Translations under genes and position numbers: made by a program
In this document: one piece after another, positions 53,101 to 60,763 of the stretch
Layout of the letters: every line of letters starts with the position of its first letter
How positions within the stretch are numbered: the stretch's first letter is position 1
DNA from: Candidatus Saccharibacteria bacterium 49-20
GTDB lineage: Bacteria; Patescibacteriota; Saccharimonadia; Saccharimonadales; Saccharimonadaceae
Assembly: GCA_001897295.1 (NCBI GenBank)
Contig: MKSN01000001.1
Location: forward strand, 840,898-904,897
Length of the DNA: 64,000 nt
Direction of reading: 5' to 3'
Notes under the pieces: generated by a model
Database searches by the model: none
What the model was told of the DNA's origin: nothing
Seen by the model: the letters and a program-made list of their open reading frames with translations, nothing else

Positions 53101-53200
53101 CTTTGTTCAGTCTAACCTCGCGGCTAGAGATAACCGGTGAGGTTGGGATTGCAAAGGGGTACCTTGTCCAAGAGCGATTACGCGCGCCAACGGACAAGGA
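53101..53200 (-). promoter_or_regulatory. Structured leader of nrdH
   Basis: On the nrdH strand: an 8-bp inverted repeat CCTTGTCC/GGACAAGG (53162-53199) and then AACCTC/GAGGTT with an inner CGG/CCG stem (53114-53144) before the Shine-Dalgarno. GC-rich like nrdH, so likely transferred with it. May be a regulatory RNA or a vestigial host leader. Confidence 0.4.
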
Positions 53201-53273
53201 ATACTACCCCCTACGAGTGTACTCAACCCTCCAGTGAGGGCGCGAATCTGTGCTTCATTTTAGACTCTTTGAC

Positions 53274-53322
53274 ACGCTAATGCTAGTGGTTTTTGGTGTA
53301 AAAAATACGCTACATGTAGTGA
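53274..53322. promoter_or_regulatory. Tandem NrdR-box-like repeats
   Basis: Two palindromes of the form ACGCTA-N4-TAGTGR (53274-53289 and 53307-53322), 33 bp centre to centre. They resemble the NrdR consensus acaCwAtATaTwGtgt and its typical three-turn spacing. They lie upstream of nrdH, and also 48 bp upstream of the divergent ABC ATPase. Confidence 0.5.
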
Positions 53323-53369
53323 TGGGCAAATGTATTGCCCTTGGGGTAAAACAGGGGTAGAATAGACGT

Positions 53370-54131
53370 ATGACTCACATGGTAGAAGTGAAAGATCTTA
53401 AGAAGCGCTACGGTGACAAACAGGCTGTAGATGGTATCAGCTTTACTGTTAAGAAGGGTGAAATTTTCGGTATTCTTGGTCCAAACGGGGCGGGAAAGAC
53501 TACGACACTCGAAATGATGGAGACACTACGTCCGATCGATAGCGGTGTCGTAAAAATCGATGGTATCGACGTCAAAAAAGACCCTCAGGCTATTAAATAT
53601 CTCATTGGCGTGCAGCCGCAAACCCCAGCCTTCCAAGACAAAACCCGTTTAACGGAAGTGATTGAAATGTTTGCCGCAGCATATGGCGAGCCTGTTGACG
53701 CGATGAAGTTCCTTCGCGATGTCGACCTTGAAGAAAAAGCCAAAAGCTACGTTGAAGATTTGTCGGGTGGTCAAAAGCAGCGCCTTAGCATTACTACCGC
53801 ACTCGTGCACGGTCCGAAAGTATTCTTCCTCGACGAACCAACAACTGGGCTCGACCCACAAGCTCGTCGCCATCTATGGGACCTTATCGAGCAAGTGCGC
53901 GACAGGGGAATTAGTGTCATCATGACTACCCACTATATGGACGAAGCTGAAATTTTGTGTGATCGCATTGCTATTATGGACAACGGTAAAATCGTCGCGA
54001 TTGATACGCCAAAGAACCTGATTAAGCAGCTTTTGGCGCGTGGCTTCAAAAAGAAGCAAGAAGTGCAGCAGGCGAGTCTTGAAGACGTCTTCATCGACCT
54101 TACTGGTAAAGCAATAAGGGATGGTGCGTAA
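53370..54131 (+). CDS. ABC transporter ATPase (ABC-2 exporter type)
   Basis: 253 aa; TAGAAT ends six bases before the ATG. Walker A LGPNGAGKTTT, signature LSGGQKQRLS, Walker B VFFLDEPTTGLDP and switch His TTHYMDEAE are intact. DrrA/CcmA-like exporter ATPase; overlaps its permease by one base. Confidence 0.93.
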   Translation: MTHMVEVKDLKKRYGDKQAVDGISFTVKKGEIFGILGPNGAGKTTTLEMMETLRPIDSGVVKIDGIDVKKDPQAIKYLIGVQPQTPAFQDKTRLTEVIEMFAAAYGEPVDAMKFLRDVDLEEKAKSYVEDLSGGQKQRLSITTALVHGPKVFFLDEPTTGLDPQARRHLWDLIEQVRDRGISVIMTTHYMDEAEILCDRIAIMDNGKIVAIDTPKNLIKQLLARGFKKKQEVQQASLEDVFIDLTGKAIRDGA

Positions 54132-55249
54132 TGAAAAACTTTAAGCGCAGTTGGTTTACAGTCTTTACGTTTGTTCGCATTAACACGAAGCGGTTCTTTC
54201 GCGACCGCACGGCTATTTTCTTCACCATTGGATTCCCACTTATCTTCCTATTCGTATTCGGAAGTTTGAACGGCAGCAACTCGAGCGTGTCATTCAATGT
54301 AGCGCTGGTGAACCAATCAAGCACCGCATTCGCCAAAGACTTCGAGAAAAACCTCGATGAGAGCGATACTATCAAGGTGAATCAAGAAGTCACCTCGCTC
54401 GATGAAGCCAAAGAAAAAATGAGTCGATCCGAGCTTGATGCGACGATTATTCTACCTGATGATTTTGGTGCAATTCAAGAGGGAACGACCTATCCAAGCG
54501 GTGAAGTAAAGGTGCTATACACGCAAAACAATACGCAGTCAGGTGTTGCACTGACCTCAATCCTGCAGAGCCAGTTCCAGGTTATTAATAATAAGCTTGT
54601 GCCAACAGTGACGCCGTTTACGGTGGCGGGTGAAGAGCTGAACGAAAATAGCCTTTCGGCCTTCGACTACACCTTCGCGGGGCTTCTCGGTTTTGCCATT
54701 ATTGGTATGGGTATCTTCGGACCTATTAACGTGTTCCCGGAACTTAAGAAAATGGGCATCTTACGTCGCCTTAGTACCACACCGCTCCGCGTGTGGCAGT
54801 ACTTTGTATCAACCATGATTGGCCAGGCGATTATCGGCCTAGTGGCAATTGCGGTCATGTTTGCAGTTGCGATTGCAGTGTTCCATTTGCAGGTAGTGGG
54901 TAATTGGTTAGAGCTCGCGATATTTATCATATTTAGTATCGCGATGATTCTTGGTATCGGTCTTGCACTTGGTGGTTGGGCAAAGAACGAGCGTCAGGTC
55001 GCACCACTGGCAAATATTGTCGTGTTCCCAATGATGTTCCTATCGGGTACATTCTTTCCTCGATTCCTCATGCCGGAATGGCTGCAAAATATTACGACAT
55101 TCTTGCCACTTACCCCCGTGATTGACGGTATCCGACTTATTACTACTGAAGGTGCACATTTTATTAACATCTTGCCGCAAATTGGTCTGATTGGCGCATG
55201 GATGGTCGTAATTTACCTTATTGCCTTTAAGGTGTTCCGCTGGGAATAA
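54131..55249 (+). CDS. ABC-2 type permease (DrrB/YhgE-like)
   Basis: 372 aa. First helix FFTIGFPLIFLFVFGSL, about 140 residues outside, then five helices with FPELKKMGILRRLSTTPLRV (the ABC-2 coupling segment) and MMFLSGTFFPRFLMPEWL. Export of a drug, lipid or peptide; substrate unknown. Confidence 0.9.
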   Translation: MKNFKRSWFTVFTFVRINTKRFFRDRTAIFFTIGFPLIFLFVFGSLNGSNSSVSFNVALVNQSSTAFAKDFEKNLDESDTIKVNQEVTSLDEAKEKMSRSELDATIILPDDFGAIQEGTTYPSGEVKVLYTQNNTQSGVALTSILQSQFQVINNKLVPTVTPFTVAGEELNENSLSAFDYTFAGLLGFAIIGMGIFGPINVFPELKKMGILRRLSTTPLRVWQYFVSTMIGQAIIGLVAIAVMFAVAIAVFHLQVVGNWLELAIFIIFSIAMILGIGLALGGWAKNERQVAPLANIVVFPMMFLSGTFFPRFLMPEWLQNITTFLPLTPVIDGIRLITTEGAHFINILPQIGLIGAWMVVIYLIAFKVFRWE

Positions 55250-55250
55250 T

Positions 55251-55754
55251 ATGACAGAACGATACGACCCATCGATAGCGTTAGAGAACGAAGACGGGGA
55301 CGTGATTTCGGGTGCTGATTTTGACAGTCTTGAGCACATCGTAACCGACGAGCAAGCGGTTGACGCTGTCGCCGAATACGCAGCCGAGGCGGCCGCGTCA
55401 CTTGTGGAGCTGCCTGTTGAAGTTGCGCCGCCCGTCACTGTTTCAGAAGCCGAGCGCCGTTATGATGAAGCGAGTGATAAAGTCGAAAGGCGTCGTGACC
55501 AAGGTGTCGACGATACAATTGCCTGGAATGAAGTTGACCCAAGCGGAGCGATCCGTAGGGCATATAATGACGAAGCCGAACAGAAGCAGGCGGCTCTAAA
55601 CCACGCGCGTGTTGCCGAGATTAAAGAAGCGAATCGTGCGGCGAAGATTGCCGCAATTGAAGCGATCGCAAATCCTCATGCCCGCCAGATTGCGATGAAT
55701 GAATTCTTGGCACACGAACGAGCCGCCGAAGAGATAAAAAACCGAGGATACTAA
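55251..55754 (+). CDS. Charged helical protein of unknown function
   Basis: 167 aa from ATG 55251, one base after the permease stop. Acidic N-terminus and a long Ala/Glu/Arg-rich, probably coiled-coil C-terminal half (EIKEANRAAKIAAIEAIAN). No known domain. Co-transcribed with the ABC exporter, followed by a terminator. Confidence 0.65.
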   Translation: MTERYDPSIALENEDGDVISGADFDSLEHIVTDEQAVDAVAEYAAEAAASLVELPVEVAPPVTVSEAERRYDEASDKVERRRDQGVDDTIAWNEVDPSGAIRRAYNDEAEQKQAALNHARVAEIKEANRAAKIAAIEAIANPHARQIAMNEFLAHERAAEEIKNRGY

Positions 55755-55781
55755 AAAGGCCGCACTGAGCGGCCCTTTTTA
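55753..55781. terminator. Bidirectional terminator
   Basis: GGCCGC/GCGGCC stem with five-base loop, flanked by A5 and T5. Confidence 0.85.
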
Positions 55782-55792
55782 GTGAAGCGCGA

Positions 55793-56116
55793 TTACTTCT
55801 GCGCTGGAGTTGTCTTGGTAGTAAGTTCAACACCACCGCTCACTCCAGCAACTACGTTGAAGATGAATGCTGCAAGCACGCCGTAAAGCCAGCCGAATGC
55901 AAACATCACGAGTGGGTAGAGGAGAAGCGCGGCAAGTGAGATGCCGATTGCGCCAAGAAGACCCTCGAAGAATCCGTAGTCGCCAGCAGTGAAGTAAGCC
56001 ACAAGTCCTGCGACTGTTGCGATAATACCTACCGCAAGTGCAATAATCAGGTTAACGGTGCCAAAAAGCTTTCCGATTGATAATACGGCCACCTTTGTTA
56101 CGGTAATGCTCGCCAT
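55793..56116 (-). CDS. Small three-helix membrane protein
   Basis: 107 aa. Hydrophobic stretches LIIALAVGIIATVAGLVAYF, LLGAIGISLAALLLYPLVMF and WLYGVLAAFIFNVVAG. Unknown function; resembles DUF3566-like or general membrane proteins only loosely. Confidence 0.7.
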   Translation of the reverse strand: MASITVTKVAVLSIGKLFGTVNLIIALAVGIIATVAGLVAYFTAGDYGFFEGLLGAIGISLAALLLYPLVMFAFGWLYGVLAAFIFNVVAGVSGGVELTTKTTPAQK

Positions 56117-56195
56117 AACATAACTTATCTAAGGTTATCCTAAGACATATAATAAATTCAATTTGCGCAAACTTCAATAATTGGCTATTTTGTTG

Positions 56196-56645
56196 CTAAA
56201 TGAGCTCGAGGGATTTCAGAAGATTTTTTACAGAAGGCGAGTACGAGAGCTCTGAGAGCTTTTCAATCGCGACCCATTCGGCGTGACCGAAGTCATCCTC
56301 AAGAATAATTGGAATCTCTTGTGCTGGCTTATCGAACTTTACTGTAAAGTTGTAGAACGTCATTGCAACAAGTACGCGCTCGCCAGTATCGCGGAGTGTT
56401 TTTTCTGCAGTTCCTGTTTGCGGAAGGTCCACCGGCTCAATAACGGCGTCGCTAATATCAATACCTACTTCTTCAAGGATTTCACGCTTGACGGCATCTT
56501 CTTTGGTTTCGCCCTCATCAATGCCGCCGCCAGGGACAACCCAGAGGTCTTCATAGACGCCACCTTTGACATTTTTGCCAATTAATACACGTCCGTCGTT
56601 TGAAAATAAAAGTGCACCTGCGATGTCTCTTTGGATAGTTCTCAT
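56196..56645 (-). CDS. Nudix hydrolase (MutT-like)
   Basis: 149 aa. Complete Nudix box GGGIDEGETKEDAVKREI then LEEVGI. TATAGT ends six bases before the ATG, so leaderless. Substrate unknown; nucleotide pool cleaning is plausible. Confidence 0.9.
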   Translation of the reverse strand: MRTIQRDIAGALLFSNDGRVLIGKNVKGGVYEDLWVVPGGGIDEGETKEDAVKREILEEVGIDISDAVIEPVDLPQTGTAEKTLRDTGERVLVAMTFYNFTVKFDKPAQEIPIILEDDFGHAEWVAIEKLSELSYSPSVKNLLKSLELI

Positions 56646-56705
56646 GGGATAACTATAGCAAATAATCGACCCGGGCTGTCGATATCATTAACATAGGGGA
56701 TCACA

Positions 56706-56912
56706 ATGGCTGATCGAGAAGAAAAACGAAAGCTGCACCAGCAACGTGCGCTACAAGAATACCAAGATTGGAAAGAGGCTTCGAAAGAACACTGGAGTCA
56801 CTGGCGTGCTTGGGGTTCTTGGTTCAGCTGGGGCTCGCCAATCGGGTTAGGACTTTTCTTTGTCCTTCTCGGCGTCACCTTCGCAATTTTCAAATGGGCT
56901 TTCACCCTGTAA
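56706..56912 (+). CDS. Small membrane protein with amphipathic N-terminus
   Basis: 68 aa. Highly charged helical start (REEKRKLHQQRALQEYQDWK), tryptophan-rich middle (HWSHWRAWGSWFSWG) and one helix (IGLGLFFVLLGVTFAIFKWAF). GGGGAT before the start. Unknown. Confidence 0.65.
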   Translation: MADREEKRKLHQQRALQEYQDWKEASKEHWSHWRAWGSWFSWGSPIGLGLFFVLLGVTFAIFKWAFTL

Positions 56913-56919
56913 ATTGCAC

Positions 56920-56951
56920 CTAAAAACACCGTCTGAATGACGGTGTTTTAA
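56920..56951. terminator. Bidirectional terminator
   Basis: AAAACACCGTC/GACGGTGTTTT stem with a five-base loop; ends both the 68-aa gene and the convergent tRNA transcript. Confidence 0.85.
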
Positions 56952-56966
56952 ATTGGCGATAATTTC

Positions 56967-57042
56967 TGGTGGGGCTGGATGGAGTTGAACCATCTACCAA
57001 GTGGTTATGAGCCGCCTGCTCTGACCGATGAGCTACAGCCCC
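56967..57042 (-). tRNA. tRNA-Ile2 (CAU anticodon, probable lysidine)
   Basis: 76 nt with encoded CCA. Acceptor GGGGCTG/CAGCCCC, anticodon CAT at 57009-57007 in CTCATAA. The AGAGCAGGCG..CTCATAA..CTTGGT context matches bacterial tRNA-Ile2 rather than Met, so TilS would convert C34 to lysidine to read AUA. One C-A mismatch in the anticodon stem. Confidence 0.75.
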
Positions 57043-57122
57043 GCTTTCGATATTATACCTCAGGTGTATCTGTCGGGCTAGAGAGGTGAGTGGTATAATA
57101 CCACTAGCAAGCCATAAGCTTG

Positions 57123-57593
57123 ATGCCTATGCAAAAGATCAACATACGCAAATTCATCTACCATGTACGCCACAAGTACCTGACGTTTAATAACCTCGTA
57201 ATTATGACGGCGTTCTTAATTGCGCTTGGATGGGCGTGGGGGTCGCTTCAGGTGATGCAGCGAAATTATGGGCTTCAAAAAGAGGTAGACTACAAGCGCC
57301 GTCAGCTACAACTCGCAGAGCTTCAAAAAGATAGCCTTGAACTTCAGCAGCGATATTATCAGACTAATGAGTACAAAGAACTTGCCGCACGCGAATCACT
57401 CGGGCTCGTAATGCCAGGTGAAAAAGTACTAATCTTGCCAGAAAATTCAGAAGCTGCGAAGAAGTCTGATGCGAAGACGTCGGGTTCAAGCGCGCAGGTC
57501 GCTTCACAAGATAAAACGAGTAATATGGAACAGTGGTTGAACTTCCTATTCGGTGGGTATAGCCGAAGTATCGATACGAATAGTGAAGAATAA
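57123..57593 (+). CDS. FtsB/DivIC-like septum protein
   Basis: 156 aa from ATG 57123; TATAAT at 57094. One membrane helix (LVIMTAFLIALGWAWGSL), then a coiled coil (VDYKRRQLQLAELQKDSLEL) ending in ELAARESLGLVMPGEKVL, the FtsB/DivIC closing motif. A Ser/Lys-rich extension follows. Likely divisome scaffold. Confidence 0.8.
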   Translation: MPMQKINIRKFIYHVRHKYLTFNNLVIMTAFLIALGWAWGSLQVMQRNYGLQKEVDYKRRQLQLAELQKDSLELQQRYYQTNEYKELAARESLGLVMPGEKVLILPENSEAAKKSDAKTSGSSAQVASQDKTSNMEQWLNFLFGGYSRSIDTNSEE

Positions 57594-57642
57594 GAGACTC
57601 GCGCTAAGGGCGGCCCCCGTTAGCTTATTAGTAAAACAAAAA

Positions 57643-57667
57643 AGGCCCTGAATTTCTTCAGGATCTT
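57643..57667 (-). terminator. Terminator of tRNA-fMet
   Basis: CCTGAA-GAAA-TTCAGG hairpin on the minus strand followed by GCCTTTTTT. Confidence 0.7.
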
Positions 57668-57670
57668 TCT

Positions 57671-57748
57671 TGGTAGCGGGGGCAGGATTTGAACCTGCGA
57701 CCTTGTGGTTATGAGCCACACGAGCTAACCGGGCTGCTCCACCCCGCG
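57671..57748 (-). tRNA. Initiator tRNA-fMet (CAU)
   Basis: 78 nt with CCA. CGCGGGGTGGAGCAGC start, unpaired C1 x U72, and GGTTCAAATCC T-arm identify the initiator. The anticodon stem is TGTGG/CCACA: the usual three G-C pairs are reduced to two, with U-A at 29-41. Confidence 0.92.
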
Positions 57749-57800
57749 GTACAAAATCTATATTAACAGATACGAGTGGCTTTTTCAACCCCTTTAGAGC

Positions 57801-59180
57801 TTATGCTGAAAGTTTTTGTGCAGCGACGCGTATCGCCTCGCTCCAGGACAGGAAGGCATGCGGTGTGTCGGCAAGTTGTTGGGCGGTAAGCCCGTGTTTT
57901 ACGGCGAGGCCAATTTCATGAATCATGTCGGCGGCGTTTGGTGCGACAATGGTGCCACCGAGAATCACGCCTTTTTTGTCGGCAATAAGCTTCACGAAGC
58001 CATCGCGGAAATCGGCAGTATTGCTGCGAGCCACAATATTAAGCGGCGCAATTGATTTATTCACTGAAAGGTCGCGGCGACGACAGTCGTCTTCGGAAAG
58101 TCCTACATGGGCAACTTCAGGTGAGATAAAAATGACATTCGGTGTTGCCGTGTAATCGGGCACTGCCTTTACGCGTGCGAACATATTATGCGCAGCGATG
58201 CGGCTTTCAAGTAGGGCCGTATGAGTGTGGCTATCGCGACCAAGCACATCACCAGTAGCGTAAATGTGCTTCACACTTGTCTGTAGGTGTTCGTTTACTT
58301 CGATACCCTTAGGGGTGTATTTTACTGAAGCATTCTCGAGGCCAAGGTCGACATTAGGAAGGCGACCAGCTGCAACGAGGATTTCGTCAGCCTTAATGTG
58401 TTTTTCGACTCCACCGCGGTTGATCAGGATACGCTTACCAAGGCCTTCCTTTTCAACTGAAAGAACTCGAGTGTGCGTAAGAATGGTTGCGCCTTTTTGC
58501 TCGGTAAGAATACGTTCAATAAGCTCACCAGCTTCTTTGTCTTCATGTGGAAGGAGGCGACTCGCTTGCTCGGCAATATATATTTTAGTACCAAATGTGG
58601 CCATAAGTTGGGCAATCTCGATGCCGTACTGACCACCGCCAATAATAAACAGGCTTTTTGGCGGGCGAAGCGTTTCTAGGATAGTGCGCGGTGTGAAGTA
58701 TTCAATTTCTCCAAGACCTTGAACCTTCGGTGCAATCCATGAAGACCCAGTCGCGATCAAAAAGTGCGCCGCAGAAAGGTGGCGTCGGTTGACGGTAATT
58801 TCATGAGGGGTTAAGAAGTGAGCCTTGCCACTGTAGGCGCTAATTCCATGGTTTTCATAGAAACGGCGGTTGTTGGCTGCGCCGGTTCGCTCAACAACGA
58901 GGTTTTTCCAGTTGCGAATAGAAGGGTAGTTGTAGCCAAGGGTTGAGGTGCGCAGACCGAAGCGATTACCGTGTCGAGCTTCGTCGTAGATACGGGCCGC
59001 ATGAAGCAGTGCTTTTGTTGGAATGTCACTCCAGTTTGGTGAATCGCCACCAAAAGTATCTTCTTCAATAATTGCGACGCGCTTTCCTTCGCGCGCTGCA
59101 ATAGTTGCCGCCGCACTACCGCCGGCGCCGCTCCCGATTACAATCAGGTCATAGTCGAATGAATGTTTCGCTTTAGCCAC
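57801..59180 (-). CDS. FAD/NAD(P) pyridine nucleotide oxidoreductase lacking the redox disulfide
   Basis: 459 aa. FAD motif VIGSGAGGSAAATIA, NAD(P) motif FIIGGGQYGIEIAQ, IYATGDVLG and the C-terminal dimer segment with TPHAFLSWSEA match the lipoamide dehydrogenase/mercuric reductase family. The CxxxxC site reads GGDSPNWSDIPTK, so both cysteines are gone; the region resembles soluble transhydrogenase SthA (..THWGTIPSK), which also lacks the disulfide pair. Transhydrogenase or NAD(P)H oxidase activity is likely. Confidence 0.87.
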   Translation of the reverse strand: MAKAKHSFDYDLIVIGSGAGGSAAATIAAREGKRVAIIEEDTFGGDSPNWSDIPTKALLHAARIYDEARHGNRFGLRTSTLGYNYPSIRNWKNLVVERTGAANNRRFYENHGISAYSGKAHFLTPHEITVNRRHLSAAHFLIATGSSWIAPKVQGLGEIEYFTPRTILETLRPPKSLFIIGGGQYGIEIAQLMATFGTKIYIAEQASRLLPHEDKEAGELIERILTEQKGATILTHTRVLSVEKEGLGKRILINRGGVEKHIKADEILVAAGRLPNVDLGLENASVKYTPKGIEVNEHLQTSVKHIYATGDVLGRDSHTHTALLESRIAAHNMFARVKAVPDYTATPNVIFISPEVAHVGLSEDDCRRRDLSVNKSIAPLNIVARSNTADFRDGFVKLIADKKGVILGGTIVAPNAADMIHEIGLAVKHGLTAQQLADTPHAFLSWSEAIRVAAQKLSA

Positions 59181-59189
59181 GTGTGCTCC

Positions 59190-59483
59190 TTATAATGTTG
59201 ATCGATGATGTTCGTAGAGGAAGCTTGCGTCGGGGTGGTACGTACGCAATCCTTGAGATGCCACTCGGCGAATATCGTTACTAGTTACTTCAGGACGGCT
59301 TTCAACCCAAGCCTCAACTTCACCAACCACACGGCGTGCCATACTTTCGGCGTGGCCTGCGGGTGCACCGGATGAAAGGCAGGCAGCGACAATGCTTTTA
59401 TGGAGCTTTTCGCGGTCGAAAGGTTCCGGGTGACGGTGGTGACTATTTTTCACCACGTGTGTAATTGGCCCACCCATATTCAT
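59190..59483 (-). CDS. Stand-alone ATP-cone domain protein
   Basis: 97 aa. VVKNSHHRHPEPFDREKLHK-SIVAAC, VTSNDIRRVASQGL and YHPDASFLYEHHRS follow the ATP-cone pattern that senses ATP/dATP in NrdA and NrdR. No NrdR zinc ribbon and no reductase domain. TAATG coupling to the membrane-protein gene. Might be a regulator of ribonucleotide reduction or of the neighbouring flavoprotein. Confidence 0.78.
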   Translation of the reverse strand: MNMGGPITHVVKNSHHRHPEPFDREKLHKSIVAACLSSGAPAGHAESMARRVVGEVEAWVESRPEVTSNDIRRVASQGLRTYHPDASFLYEHHRSTL

Positions 59484-60199
59484 TATTGAACCCCTAAGAC
59501 TGTCGCCATAATTTTACTGACATAGACGAAAAAGCCAAGGACGATAAGTGCGCCACCAGAACTGAACTGCAAGAAACGCTTGTTGTCGGTACGCCATTTT
59601 TGAATGCGCGCAAGTGAGCGACCACTTCCGATGAGCGACCATACAATGAGAAGGCCAAGCAGCGACACGGCGGTGTAGATGGCAATGCCCACAAGCTGCC
59701 ATTCTGGTGGAAGCCCAATCAGGACGAGGGCGGCAATGGCGACGGTAGGGATGATAAAGATCAGTTCAGAAATCACGCTCGTGAGGCCAAGGCTAAAGGC
59801 TTCGGCGCCTTGTTGAGTCTTCTTGCTACGTTCGGTAAGAAATTTTGCAAAGGCGCGGGGAATCCAAAGTTCGGTTCCTTTGGCGTTGCGGCGGTAATAG
59901 AAAAGCCAAACGGCAATACCAATCCCAAACACCAGGCCGCATACCAGCGCCCATACCAGTAGGGGTACTTCGGTCCCAAACCAGTGAATAAAGGCGAGTG
60001 AAACAAAAGAGAGGAGTAGGAGCGTCATGACGCCGGCGCCGGTAGTATAGCTTGTGGTCAGGCGGACAAGGCGCGCGTGGGACTTTTTTGACCCAATAGC
60101 GTGACCACTGAGCAGTGTAAGGACACTGACGCTGAGTTGAAAGCTAGCGTGGATAAGTGCGGCAAAGCCGACAATCGCGAGCGAAGTGATTATGTCCAT
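59483..60199 (-). CDS. Six-helix membrane protein of unknown function
   Basis: 238 aa. About six membrane helices, with a basic SKKSHARLVRLTT loop after the first. LGLTSVISELIFIIPTVAIA is reminiscent of LysE/cation-exporter folds, but no firm family. Coupled to the ATP-cone gene. Confidence 0.7.
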   Translation of the reverse strand: MDIITSLAIVGFAALIHASFQLSVSVLTLLSGHAIGSKKSHARLVRLTTSYTTGAGVMTLLLLSFVSLAFIHWFGTEVPLLVWALVCGLVFGIGIAVWLFYYRRNAKGTELWIPRAFAKFLTERSKKTQQGAEAFSLGLTSVISELIFIIPTVAIAALVLIGLPPEWQLVGIAIYTAVSLLGLLIVWSLIGSGRSLARIQKWRTDNKRFLQFSSGGALIVLGFFVYVSKIMATVLGVQ

Positions 60200-60293
60200 A
60201 TATTTCTATTTTTTAGAGATCCTCTACAGTATGTTATACCATAAGCGTAACAGGGACGTCAAAAGGGTTATAGCTTTTTCTGACGCGCGGGTA

Positions 60294-60322
60294 TTGACAT
60301 TTCATTAAGCTTATGCTAGAGT
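60294..60322 (+). promoter_or_regulatory. Promoter of the 44-codon mini-gene
   Basis: TTGACA, 17-bp spacer and TAGAGT with a TGC extension; 43 bp before the ATG. Confidence 0.65.
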
Positions 60323-60365
60323 AAGTACATAAAGCAACAAAAACAAAAAAAGGCAACCCACTACA

Positions 60366-60500
60366 ATGGAAACCACCCAATCAACAATCGAACCTGTCAC
60401 AATTAGCGAAGTATTGCAGCTTGCAAGCTGGAATCGTCCACGAACCAACGAAGAATTACGTGATTTTGTATCACGCCGCGCATCGATGACCGGCCTTTAA
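60366..60500 (+). CDS. 44-codon mini-gene with its own promoter and terminator
   Basis: 44 residues: METTQSTIEPVTISEVLQLA, then SWNRPRTNEELRDFVSRRAS and MTGL. Helical and amphipathic. Too short for the ORF track, but flanked by a consensus promoter and a strong terminator, so probably expressed. Function unknown. Confidence 0.6.
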   Translation: METTQSTIEPVTISEVLQLASWNRPRTNEELRDFVSRRASMTGL

Positions 60501-60537
60501 GAATATATGTCTCTGTAAGCCCATAAGAGGGAAGTCC

Positions 60538-60572
60538 AGATAGGGGAGAATGCCACTCCCCTATTTATTTTT
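60538..60572 (+). terminator. Terminator of the 44-codon gene
   Basis: AGGGGAG/CTCCCCT stem, seven-base loop, then ATTTATTTTT. Confidence 0.85.
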
Positions 60573-60576
60573 AGCC

Positions 60577-60615
60577 AAGAAAAAACCCCCACGGTCTTGT
60601 GAGGGGTTTTTCTTG
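60577..60615. terminator. Bidirectional terminator before tRNA-Met 3' end
   Basis: AAGAAAAAACCCCCAC / GTGAGGGGTTTTTCTT long stem; terminates the minus-strand tRNA-Met. Confidence 0.8.
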
Positions 60616-60690
60616 GTAGCAGCGACTGGGATTGAACCAGTGACCTCGAGCTTATGAGTCTCGCGCTCTAACCAACTGAGCTACGCTGCC
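60614..60690 (-). tRNA. Elongator tRNA-Met (CAU)
   Basis: 77 nt with CCA; acceptor GGCAGCG/CGCTGCT, anticodon loop CTCATAA. The GTAGCTCAGTTGGTTAGAGC D-arm and GTCAC variable/T-arm context are those of elongator tRNA-Met. Confidence 0.85.
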
Positions 60691-60763
60691 GCGCGTATAC
60701 TTGCGTAAAGTACAAAGTTGATTCTACCAGATATGCGAGGTTTTTTCTAGAGGCTAGGAAGAC

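Noticed and set aside
52661-53197. 178-aa minus-strand ORF and other long ORFs over nrdH
   Set aside because: Shadow frames made open by the high G+C of nrdH; the NrdH frame has a clear signature and ribosome site.
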